Shown here piece by piece: positions 34,122-40,360 of a stretch of DNA of 40,360 nt (position 1 is its first letter; every line of letters starts with the position of its first letter). The stretch lies in assembly GCA_043773745.1 (NCBI GenBank), contig JAYVEV010000147.1, positions 1 through 40,360 on the forward strand. Reading direction: 5' to 3'. This DNA comes from UKL13-2 sp043773745. GTDB lineage: Bacteria > Pseudomonadota > Gammaproteobacteria > Burkholderiales > Usitatibacteraceae. The notes below the pieces were generated by a model. That model did no database searches. It worked only from the letters and a program-made list of their open reading frames with translations, and had not been told where the DNA came from. The position numbers and the translations under genes were made by a program.

Positions 34122-36365
34122 TTAGTGATGCGAAGTTTCTTTTGGGTAAGCCGGGGTGTTGTCTGGCGACACCAGCAGAGCAATGATGCTGCCGAGTAGC
34201 GTTGTGAGGCTACCCTCGCCGCGGGTCCAATCATTTAATGCTTTGCCCACAGCCAGCTTGCCGATCGTGGCAGTGGAGCGCTTGTATACACCCGCTGCGT
34301 ACTTGTTAGCTTCACCTAACGTTGGGTAGGTATGAATGGTGGACAAAATTCCTTCCAGTCCAAAGCCGTGCTTCATGGCGGCCACGAATTCCACCAGCAA
34401 ATCGCCGGCATGCTCGCCCACGATAGTGGCGCCGAGAATTTTATCTTTGCCTTTGACCGTAATCACTTTGACAAAACCATGCGCTTCGCCATCGGCAATA
34501 GCGCGGTCCAGATCATCGATGCCGTACACATGTACATCGTGGGCAATTTTTTTCTCGATGGCTTCCTGCTCATTAATGCCGACTCTGGCTACTTCAGGGT
34601 CAGTGAAGGTTGCCCACGGCACCACCGAATAATCGACCTTGAATTTCTTGAACTTGCCAAATAGCGCATTCACCGCGGTGTACCAGGCCATATGCGCGGC
34701 GGTGTGGGTAAACTGATACGGTCCGGCGACATCGCCGCAGGCGAAAATATTTGGGTAAATGGTTTCGAGATATTCATTGGTTTCGACCACGCGGGTGGCG
34801 GGGATGCCCAGCTCTTCCAGGCCGTAACCTGTGGTGTTGGCGATGCGTCCCACCGCACACAAAATTTCATCGAAAGCGATACGTTTGTCCTGACCGTTGT
34901 TTTCAACGATCAAATATTTCTCACCGTTTTCAACCACGACCTGCTTGGCTTTGTGATTCACGAGCACGCTAACGCCTTCGGCTTCAAATTTGCGTTTTAC
35001 CATCTCGGATACTTCGACATCTTCGCGGATCATGATGCGCGGGGCCATTTCAACCTGCGTCACCTGCGAGCCCAGTCGCGCAAAGCACTGTGTTAATTCC
35101 GCGCCAATCGGTCCGCCGCCGAGTACCACCAAACGCTTTGGCAGCTTGCGAATAGCCCAGATATTGTCGGAAGTCAGCGGATTGATTTCAGCCAGCCCGG
35201 GGATCGGCGGCACAAACGGACGCGCACCAGCCGCGATCACAATATTTTTAGTGGTGAGCGTTTTTTTAGTGCCGTCATCAGCAGTAATTTCGACCGCCCA
35301 TGGCGATAAAATTTTTGCGGTGCCCTTGGCACAATCCACCCCCAAAGCGGAGTAGCGCTCGACTGAATCATGCGGCTCAATTTCAGTCACCACTCGCTGT
35401 ATCCGCTCCATGATCTGTGCAAAATCCCATTGCGCCGTTGCCGATTCGATACCGAACTCTTTTGAGCGCTGCATGCGGTTCAACAACTTGGCCGAGGCAA
35501 TCAATGCCTTCGAGGGCACGCAGCCGGTATTCAAACAATCACCGCCCAGTTTATGCTTTTCAACCAGCGTCACTTTAGCTTTCACTGCCGCCGCAATATA
35601 GCTCGTCACCAAACCGGCCGAGCCGCCACCGATGACAATGACATTGCGATCAAAGTGAGCGGGCTTTTGGCCAGCCCATTTCGCGTAAATTTTTCGCGCC
35701 TTAAAAGTGTCGATAATTTTTTTGGCGATAATGGGAAACACGCCCAGCAATATAAAAGCACCAACCAGGCCGGGTGACAAAATGCCCTTCAGTGAGGTAA
35801 TTTTGGCCAGCTCAGTGCCCGCATTGACAAACACAATCGTGCCGAGAAACATGCCGAGTTGGCTAACCCAGAAAAATGTCCAGGCCTTCATGGTCGTCAG
35901 ACCCATCACCACGTTGATCATGAAAAACGGAAAAGCCGGTACTAAACGCAAAGTGAATAAATAAAAGCCGCCCTCCTTTTCAACGCCGGTATTGAATGCT
36001 TTCAGCTTTTCACCGAATTTGGCCTGAATAGAATCGCGCAGTAAAAAGCGCGCCACCAGAAACGCTAAAGTGGCACCGATAGTGGAAGCAAATGAAACAA
36101 TCACGATGCCCCATAACAAGCCAAAGATGGCACCCGCCACCAGCGTCATAATCGCCGCACCTGGCAACGACAGTGCGGTTACGCCGACATAAGCGGCAAA
36201 AAAGATAAGGCTGGTTTGAACAGGATTAGCCGCGTAGTAATCGCCGATAACAGCCTGTTGGGATTTGAAATAATCAATACTGAAATAGCGGCCCAGATCG
36301 AAAATAAAAAACGCGGCGATGAGCGCTGCGATGATAACAAGTACGAGAATTTTGCTTTTTTTCAT
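34122..36365 (-). CDS. TVP38/TMEM64-type membrane domain fused to mercuric-reductase-like flavoprotein
   Basis: The 747-residue product has two parts. Residues about 5-225 form a TVP38/TMEM64 (SNARE-associated) membrane domain, with helices at 5-25, 50-75, 80-110, 135-155, 160-180 and 198-215. Residues about 240-700 are a pyridine nucleotide-disulfide oxidoreductase: VIVIGGGSAGL, the redox pair Cys277/Cys282 in GGDCLNTGCVPSK, VVLGGGPIGAEL for NAD(P) and an IFACGDVAGPYQ segment for FAD. At the dimer-interface motif, IHTYPTLGE replaces the HPT motif with YPT. No N-terminal metal-binding domain or C-terminal Cys pair is present, so true mercury reduction is unlikely. The substrate is unknown; membrane placement is inferred. 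Confidence 0.9.
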   Translation of the reverse strand: MKKSKILVLVIIAALIAAFFIFDLGRYFSIDYFKSQQAVIGDYYAANPVQTSLIFFAAYVGVTALSLPGAAIMTLVAGAIFGLLWGIVIVSFASTIGATLAFLVARFLLRDSIQAKFGEKLKAFNTGVEKEGGFYLFTLRLVPAFPFFMINVVMGLTTMKAWTFFWVSQLGMFLGTIVFVNAGTELAKITSLKGILSPGLVGAFILLGVFPIIAKKIIDTFKARKIYAKWAGQKPAHFDRNVIVIGGGSAGLVTSYIAAAVKAKVTLVEKHKLGGDCLNTGCVPSKALIASAKLLNRMQRSKEFGIESATAQWDFAQIMERIQRVVTEIEPHDSVERYSALGVDCAKGTAKILSPWAVEITADDGTKKTLTTKNIVIAAGARPFVPPIPGLAEINPLTSDNIWAIRKLPKRLVVLGGGPIGAELTQCFARLGSQVTQVEMAPRIMIREDVEVSEMVKRKFEAEGVSVLVNHKAKQVVVENGEKYLIVENNGQDKRIAFDEILCAVGRIANTTGYGLEELGIPATRVVETNEYLETIYPNIFACGDVAGPYQFTHTAAHMAWYTAVNALFGKFKKFKVDYSVVPWATFTDPEVARVGINEQEAIEKKIAHDVHVYGIDDLDRAIADGEAHGFVKVITVKGKDKILGATIVGEHAGDLLVEFVAAMKHGFGLEGILSTIHTYPTLGEANKYAAGVYKRSTATIGKLAVGKALNDWTRGEGSLTTLLGSIIALLVSPDNTPAYPKETSHH

Positions 36366-36592
36366 GAGGTTCCCGGCAATGCTGTTGGATTCGAATCTGA
36401 GATTTTTATACTGAGACTTCTATATTAAGGCAGCATTCACCATGCCGCGCAAGGGATAAGTCGTCGTGTTGTACATTGACTTACGTTTTCTTTACGGTTT
36501 TGGACGCACCTGAGTCGCGCGTTCAAGCGGAGCCACAAATCTAAAACCCGGTGCCGCTCTATACCAACGCAAAGCGCAAAGTACAAAGCACT
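36366..36592 (-). other. Intergenic gap between two minus-strand genes of the cluster
   Basis: This 227-base gap separates the phosphoesterase-like gene from the flavoprotein fusion. No gene, clear promoter, terminator or repeat was seen. It probably contains an independent promoter for the fusion gene. Confidence 0.4.
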
Positions 36593-37549
36593 TCAGGCGC
36601 AAACGGATGGCGCTCGCACCAAGCCTAGCGCATGGGGCGGCGCATAGTTTGGCCCATTGGCAATTCGCTGAAAATAGGATTGATGCGCAGACGATCCTGC
36701 CGCCCAGTCTGATAAGAATTTCTTCTGGAAACACATTTCATCGTAATGCACCGGTAACGCGTCGATATAAACACCTTCAACGGTGCCGCCATACTGTGAT
36801 TGGTCTTCATATGGCGGATGAACCGACAGGCGCGTGATCAATCCGTACGAGGTGTTTGAAAAATTCGGCATACCCGCTGCGCCGTTATTAATCACCACAT
36901 AGGTTTTATCCGGCATCTTGAATTGTCTAAATGTCGGCAGGCAGGTATGGCTGCTCGCGAAGCCCGCAAGATTGGCAACATCACAAATGTTGTGTAGCCA
37001 AGTCACGTTATCTGGTTCATGCAAACTGTCGTGGGCGAACCGCCAGCCAGCCAGCGACTCAGCATCACCATGCACAATACCAAAGCGCGCCGTACCTACC
37101 TGCGCCACCAGATGCATGGGTAGCCGGGCCAGTTGTGTGACCAGTGCGGGAAATTGCTGGGCGGTGCGACGCAGGGTTTGCATGATTTGGTTTGAGCGCG
37201 TCACATCCGCGTCATCGACATAATCGGGGTATGCGCAGCCGCACCCTGCATCGTCCGTGCCGCCCAGCTCGGTTTCGACATTGCCGCGCAGGGCAATATG
37301 TTTCAGCACTTCCGTATTGATCGCCAAAAACTCCTGGGAATCAATATCAAACCAATTGAAGTCACCGTTAAAAACCAGGGTTGGCGCGACGGCTTCATGC
37401 GCGGCTAATTCTAAAATGGCATCAAGCGCTGCGCGGTTGCCATAGAGGCCGCCAATCACGTAAATCGTTTCAGCAGTGATCTCCGCCGGGCGGTTAAATA
37501 CGGTGGAGGCGTAACGGTAATTGAGCGAGCAGGTGCGTCCGGGCGTCAT
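36593..37549 (-). CDS. Metallophosphoesterase-like protein with altered motifs
   Basis: The 318-residue product follows the order of calcineurin-like phosphoesterases but with changed metal ligands. IYVIGGLYGNRAALDAIL (residues about 29-46) has GGLYGN where GDxHGN is usual. NGDFNWFD stands for GDxxDRG, and ALRGNVETEL stands for GNHE/D. HGDAESLAGW and SSHTCLPTF lie at the later His positions. A CGCAYP Cys pair follows near residue 105. The changes may be a family trait, not decay, because the frame is intact and the rest is well ordered. The gene is 16 bases after arsS. Activity cannot be assumed. Confidence 0.75.
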   Translation of the reverse strand: MTPGRTCSLNYRYASTVFNRPAEITAETIYVIGGLYGNRAALDAILELAAHEAVAPTLVFNGDFNWFDIDSQEFLAINTEVLKHIALRGNVETELGGTDDAGCGCAYPDYVDDADVTRSNQIMQTLRRTAQQFPALVTQLARLPMHLVAQVGTARFGIVHGDAESLAGWRFAHDSLHEPDNVTWLHNICDVANLAGFASSHTCLPTFRQFKMPDKTYVVINNGAAGMPNFSNTSYGLITRLSVHPPYEDQSQYGGTVEGVYIDALPVHYDEMCFQKKFLSDWAAGSSAHQSYFQRIANGPNYAPPHALGLVRAPSVCA

Positions 37550-37565
37550 GAAAAGCGTACCGTGT

Positions 37566-38579
37566 TTATTCGGCGGCGGCTAACGCTGCCTGGGTATGAC
37601 CTTCTGAATCCAGCGCACCGCCGCAGCTTGAGCCTTGGCCAGCGGTGCAGCCGTAGCAATGATCTTTCACCACAATCGGGTTGCCCTGCAAATCCACGAC
37701 GACATCCGCTTTTATCAAGTCCCGCAAATGGCTTTTTAACTGCTGCTGGTGTTGCAGTGGCAGCCCCAACATTTGATTAAAGTCGCAGTCGTAAACAAAG
37801 CCCAGATAATCCACCGACAATAGTGAACGACACATCACGCTATCGAGGTTGTGCGACTGAAACGACGACACCAGCAAATCCATATAAGTCTCGAATTGCC
37901 CTTTGGAAATCAGCGTGGAGCCGAAGCGTTGAATCGGCATATTGGTGATCGTGAACAAGTGATTGAAGACAATGCCAAAATTTTCATTCAGCAGACGATG
38001 GTAGTCCGCCTCCAGCGCCTCCTGTGAAGGCGGCAGCTTGGGCCCCTGTGGATTAAAGACAAGATTCAGCACCAGGCCACTGCCGGATTTTCCATAGCCC
38101 AACGCGTTTAATTTTCGGAGTCCGGTAATGGATTTTTCAAACACACCGTCACCGCGCTGTTTGTCGACATTTTCCTGGCTGTAGCAGGGCAGTGACGCGC
38201 TTACTTCGACCTGCTGCGCAGCCAAAAACTGGTGAAGATCCTCGAAGCCAGGCTCTTCCAGAATGGTCAGATTGCAGCGATCAATGACGCGCACGCCCAT
38301 CGCTCGTGCCGCGATGACCAAGCGGCGAAAATGTTCATTTAATTCCGGTGCGCCGCCGGTCATGTCAAGCGTCTTAATATTGGCCGCGCGCATGAACGCA
38401 ATCACGTCATCAATGGTTTCGCCTGACATCATTTCTTTGCGGTCGGGGCTCGAATTGACGTGGCAATGAAAGCAGGCCTGATTGCATTTGTAGCCAAGGT
38501 TAACTTGCAGAGTGTCGAGCGCTTTACGGCGAATATGCGGAAAACCGCGTGACTTCATTAAATGCAGGGTGGCGTGCAT
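37566..38579 (-). CDS. arsS: Arsenosugar-associated radical SAM protein ArsS
   Basis: The 337-residue product has the radical SAM cluster motif CNQACFHC, with Cys32, Cys36 and Cys39. TGGAPELN follows as the SAM-binding GGE-like motif. SxxDxxx-type ordering continues, and QRFGSTLI appears near the middle. The C-terminal domain ends with the Cys-rich CYGCTAGQGSSC at about residues 308-319. That domain places it in the ArsS (TIGR04167) family, whose members are proposed to add a 5-deoxyadenosyl group to dimethylarsinous acid. Here the conserved sites are Cys, not selenocysteine. It begins the cluster and is followed by the phosphoesterase-like gene. An alternative start is Met8 at 38558. Confidence 0.88.
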   Translation of the reverse strand: MHATLHLMKSRGFPHIRRKALDTLQVNLGYKCNQACFHCHVNSSPDRKEMMSGETIDDVIAFMRAANIKTLDMTGGAPELNEHFRRLVIAARAMGVRVIDRCNLTILEEPGFEDLHQFLAAQQVEVSASLPCYSQENVDKQRGDGVFEKSITGLRKLNALGYGKSGSGLVLNLVFNPQGPKLPPSQEALEADYHRLLNENFGIVFNHLFTITNMPIQRFGSTLISKGQFETYMDLLVSSFQSHNLDSVMCRSLLSVDYLGFVYDCDFNQMLGLPLQHQQQLKSHLRDLIKADVVVDLQGNPIVVKDHCYGCTAGQGSSCGGALDSEGHTQAALAAAE

Positions 38580-38626
38580 GAACCGTTTCCGTTTATGTCA
38601 TCAGAGAATTGCAATAGCGGTAATTA

Positions 38627-38645
38627 GCTTTATAGATAATAAAGC
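38627..38645. promoter_or_regulatory. Operator-like inverted repeat upstream of arsS
   Basis: GCTTTATAGATAATAAAGC is a perfect 7-base inverted repeat (GCTTTAT and ATAAAGC) with a 5-base spacer, 47-66 bases upstream of the arsS ATG. A third GCTTTATTAATA lies at 38679-38690. The AT-rich symmetry is what a repressor site or promoter -10 region could look like. No regulator gene was recognised in the window. Confidence 0.4.
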
Positions 38646-38786
38646 GTTTTGGGCGATTTGGGGCAGCCCGACGTAGCTGCTTTATTAATATGGGGATATT
38701 TGATAAGCCGATGCGGCAGGGCCAGACTCAATTGCGTTCAAGCATAAAGAGTCGGAAAAGCGCGCTACGCCTTACAGGGGAATGTT

Positions 38787-38850
38787 GCGCCTTGCTGTCG
38801 CCCGACGAGCCAAGCGATAGCAGAGCCTACTCGTCTGGGGTTATTGGCGC
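38787..38850 (+). ncRNA. Possible H-type pseudoknot leader
   Basis: TGCTGTCGC at 38793-38801 pairs with GCGATAGCA at 38814-38822 (nine pairs, one G-T). The loop contains GACGAG at 38804-38809, complementary to CTCGTC at 38830-38835. An enclosing 5-bp pairing joins GCGCC at 38787-38791 with GGCGC at 38846-38850. The geometry is an H-type pseudoknot 132 bases before the sensor start. Chance cannot be excluded from one sequence. Confidence 0.35.
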
Positions 38851-38920
38851 TGCGGATGACGCCCATCGCCCAACCTCATTAAATTTTTTGGAGTATATTA
38901 ATTTTCACCAGAGCTAATAC

Positions 38921-38942
38921 ATTGCCTGCTGTAACGGGCAAT
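38921..38942. promoter_or_regulatory. Hairpin near the sensor gene start
   Basis: ATTGCC at 38921-38926 pairs with GGCAAT at 38937-38942 across a 10-base loop. CCCC at 38947-38950 could also pair with GGGG at 38967-38970, which is the best ribosome-binding sequence for the ATG at 38982. Such pairing would mask the translation start, by inference only. Confidence 0.3.
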
Positions 38943-38981
38943 ATATCCCCGTTTCAGACTGACCCTGGGGCTAAATGTAAA

Positions 38982-40360
38982 ATGCCGAACGATTTTTTTA
39001 GCGTCATTCCGCGTGTAAGGCGTCGGCAACTTGTCGTTCTGATCGGCGCATCGTTGGTCATACTTGGTGGCTTGGTGCTGCTGGGTTGGGCGGTGAAGAA
39101 CCCTTTCTTGGTGCGGATTTTGCCAGGCTTTGCACCGATGGTAGTCAATACGGCGCTGGCCTTTATACTGGCTGGCGGTGCGCTAATAGTGCCGTTTTCG
39201 GGCGCGAGGCACTATCGACGCGTGACAACTATTATTGGTGCAGCGGTCGTTCTCTTGGCAACATTGGTGCTGATTGAGCGCCTGTTGATGCTGGATCTTG
39301 GCATCGACTGGCGCTCGCTGCACGCCACTCTGGATGCGACCAATCCGCTCCCGGGGCGCATGTCGACCAGTACAGCTACCGGGTTCTTGATGTACGGATG
39401 CGTGTTGATCCTGTTGGCGTATACCCATCACTCGTGGGTGCAAAAACTGATTCGCCTGCTGACACTGGGCGTTGGGGCGGTTGGCGTATTTGGCTTGGTG
39501 GGTTATCTGGTGAGGGCAAAACTGCTTTTTCCGAATTACGTGTTTGCCGGGTTGGCGGTAAACACAGCCGTTGGCATGTTGCTGCTTTCGGTTGGCCTGC
39601 AATCAGCCTGGCGAGGCTTCGAATGGGCCCAAAAGCCACGGTTTGCGAGGCAAGAAGATCAGATTACGTTCGTTGGCGCGTCGGTGCTGGTTTGGGTCAC
39701 GCTGGCCGCCGGCATTGCCAGTTTCGCGGTCTTGCAGGATCGGGTACTCAGTCTGGTTAGCAACACCGTTGCTGCCACCCGAGTACAGCGATCAGAGATT
39801 TTTCAGGAACTTATTCAGCTACGCGAAGTGACCGCACGGATAGCCGCCACCCGGCCCGCTGTGCTCAGGAATCTGCGCGTTGTCCAGGCGGGGCGTGATG
39901 ACGGTTCTAATATTGCCAATATCCGGGCTGTCGTCGAGGGGCTGCTGCAACATGGGGTGACCGGCCTGGCCTATTACGATAGCGCTGGCCGCATCCTCGC
40001 CAGCGGGGGCAGCTTTACGCCAGCGCCGGAAATGAGCGTGATGCTCAACACACCGGACAAAGCGGAACTCTTGTGGAAGGGCGGCTTCATTCTGCGCCAT
40101 CGCATTCCGCTTCGCGATGCAGCGGGGCAGGCAGGGATGGTGATGGCGGAACAACAGTTGCCGGAATTACTCCATCTTACCCAGAGCGTACTCAGCGACA
40201 GTGTGACCGGAGACGTGGGGCTATGCGTCTTGCGTGGTGAGCAAATGCAATGCTTTCCGCAACGGCTCAATCCCAAGGCGTTCACTATCGCGCTGACAGG
40301 GAAATCCGGATCGCTCCTGCCCATGTCTCGTGCGCTTATGTATGGTGAGTCAGACACTAT
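38982..40360 (+). CDS. Multi-pass membrane sensor protein, N-terminal part (runs off window)
   Basis: An uninterrupted frame of 459 codons starts at ATG 38982 and continues past the right edge. It has a basic start (IPRVRRRQL) and about seven hydrophobic segments within the first 270 residues, including VVLIGASLVILGGLVLLGWAV. A second segment reads NTALAFILAGGALIV, followed by repeat-like NPLPGRMSTSTATGFLMYG. This resembles the integral-membrane N-terminal domain of many histidine kinase and GGDEF sensors. After about residue 270, a periplasmic domain reads RVLSLVSNTVAATRVQRSEIF, then VEGLLQHGVTGLAYYDSAGRILAS, like a small-ligand (CHASE or Cache) domain. The output domain lies outside the window. 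Confidence 0.82.
   Translation, partial: MPNDFFSVIPRVRRRQLVVLIGASLVILGGLVLLGWAVKNPFLVRILPGFAPMVVNTALAFILAGGALIVPFSGARHYRRVTTIIGAAVVLLATLVLIERLLMLDLGIDWRSLHATLDATNPLPGRMSTSTATGFLMYGCVLILLAYTHHSWVQKLIRLLTLGVGAVGVFGLVGYLVRAKLLFPNYVFAGLAVNTAVGMLLLSVGLQSAWRGFEWAQKPRFARQEDQITFVGASVLVWVTLAAGIASFAVLQDRVLSLVSNTVAATRVQRSEIFQELIQLREVTARIAATRPAVLRNLRVVQAGRDDGSNIANIRAVVEGLLQHGVTGLAYYDSAGRILASGGSFTPAPEMSVMLNTPDKAELLWKGGFILRHRIPLRDAAGQAGMVMAEQQLPELLHLTQSVLSDSVTGDVGLCVLRGEQMQCFPQRLNPKAFTIALTGKSGSLLPMSRALMYGESDT

Larger units (their letters stand above)
38580..38981. promoter_or_regulatory. 402-base gap between arsS and the sensor gene
   Basis: This gap separates two divergently transcribed genes, so it should hold the arsS promoter on the minus strand and the sensor promoter on the plus strand. 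No protein gene is convincing; short frames at 38690-38917 have no family features. It holds an inverted repeat near arsS, a possible pseudoknot at 38787-38850 and a hairpin at 38921-38942, listed separately. Confidence 0.5.

Noticed and set aside
34122..36365. True mercuric reductase MerA
   Set aside because: It lacks the N-terminal metal-binding domain and the C-terminal Cys pair, and has an unusual membrane domain at the front.
37566..38579. In-frame selenocysteine codon in arsS
   Set aside because: The whole gene reads without TGA to its stop, and the candidate positions are TGC or TGT.
38701..38870. c-di-GMP riboswitch of the GEMM type in front of the sensor gene
   Set aside because: The GEMM consensus blocks are not seen; only general stem potential remains.
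38690..38917. Short open frame in the arsS-sensor gap
   Set aside because: It has no recognisable motif; the same bases are better explained by the structured leader.
39183..39760. Several frames of 80-140 codons on both strands within the sensor gene
   Set aside because: They are shadows of the long hydrophobic sensor frame, which is continuous from 38982 to the edge.

Overview
The window is a stretch of bacterial chromosome, most probably from a betaproteobacterium (Burkholderiales/Nitrosomonadales type). The evidence is a type II secretion operon ordered gspE-F-G-H-I-J-K-L-M-N-D with a PilN-like GspL, a yicC-gmk-rpoZ-spoT-ridA-recG-ubiC-trpF-ubiA run, and a kinase-phosphatase-rph trio next to yicC. 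Base composition is moderate in GC. No rRNA, tRNA, CRISPR array or intact insertion sequence was seen. Species was not determined.

Region 1 (1-9580, + strand) is a type II secretion system operon. It runs from the tail of the GspE ATPase through GspF, four N-methylated pseudopilins (G, H, I, J), GspK, GspL, GspM, a GspC/PilP-like GspN and the lipoprotein secretin GspD. Several neighbouring genes overlap by an ATGA, which suggests coupled translation.

Region 2 (9621-12279) holds surface-glycan genes: a family 2 glycosyltransferase, a DUF4254 protein and a family 9 (heptosyltransferase-like) glycosyltransferase. The last appears to start at CTG. Region 3 (12456-13999) looks accessory: an unknown small protein, an orphan antitoxin with the remnant of its toxin partner, and a GC-rich seven-helix membrane protein. 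Region 4 (14124-17865) has a secreted cyclophilin fused to FG-GAP-like repeats, a DUF4337 membrane protein and a secreted YncE-like beta-propeller.

Region 5 (17947-26905, - strand) is a housekeeping run. It covers ubiquinone entry (ubiC, ubiA), a divergent TrpF, DNA repair (recG), RidA, the (p)ppGpp enzyme, RNA polymerase omega, guanylate kinase and the YicC ribonuclease. Region 6 (27201-29966, + strand) is a Ser/Thr kinase, a PP2C phosphatase and RNase PH.

Region 7 (29984-38579, - strand) is the most interesting part. Eight co-directional genes resemble the rSAM/selenodomain-associated, now arsenosugar-associated, set: the ArsS radical SAM enzyme, a phosphoesterase-like protein with altered metal-site motifs, a TVP38-flavoprotein fusion, DUF547, two glycosyltransferase-like proteins (TIGR04283 and TIGR04282 types), DUF3047 and a TIGR03169-type flavoprotein. 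Neither an ArsM methyltransferase nor SelD lies in the window. The product of the cluster therefore cannot be read from this sequence alone.

Region 8 (38580-40360) is a 402-base leader with a possible pseudoknot, followed by a multi-pass membrane sensor gene that runs off the right edge.
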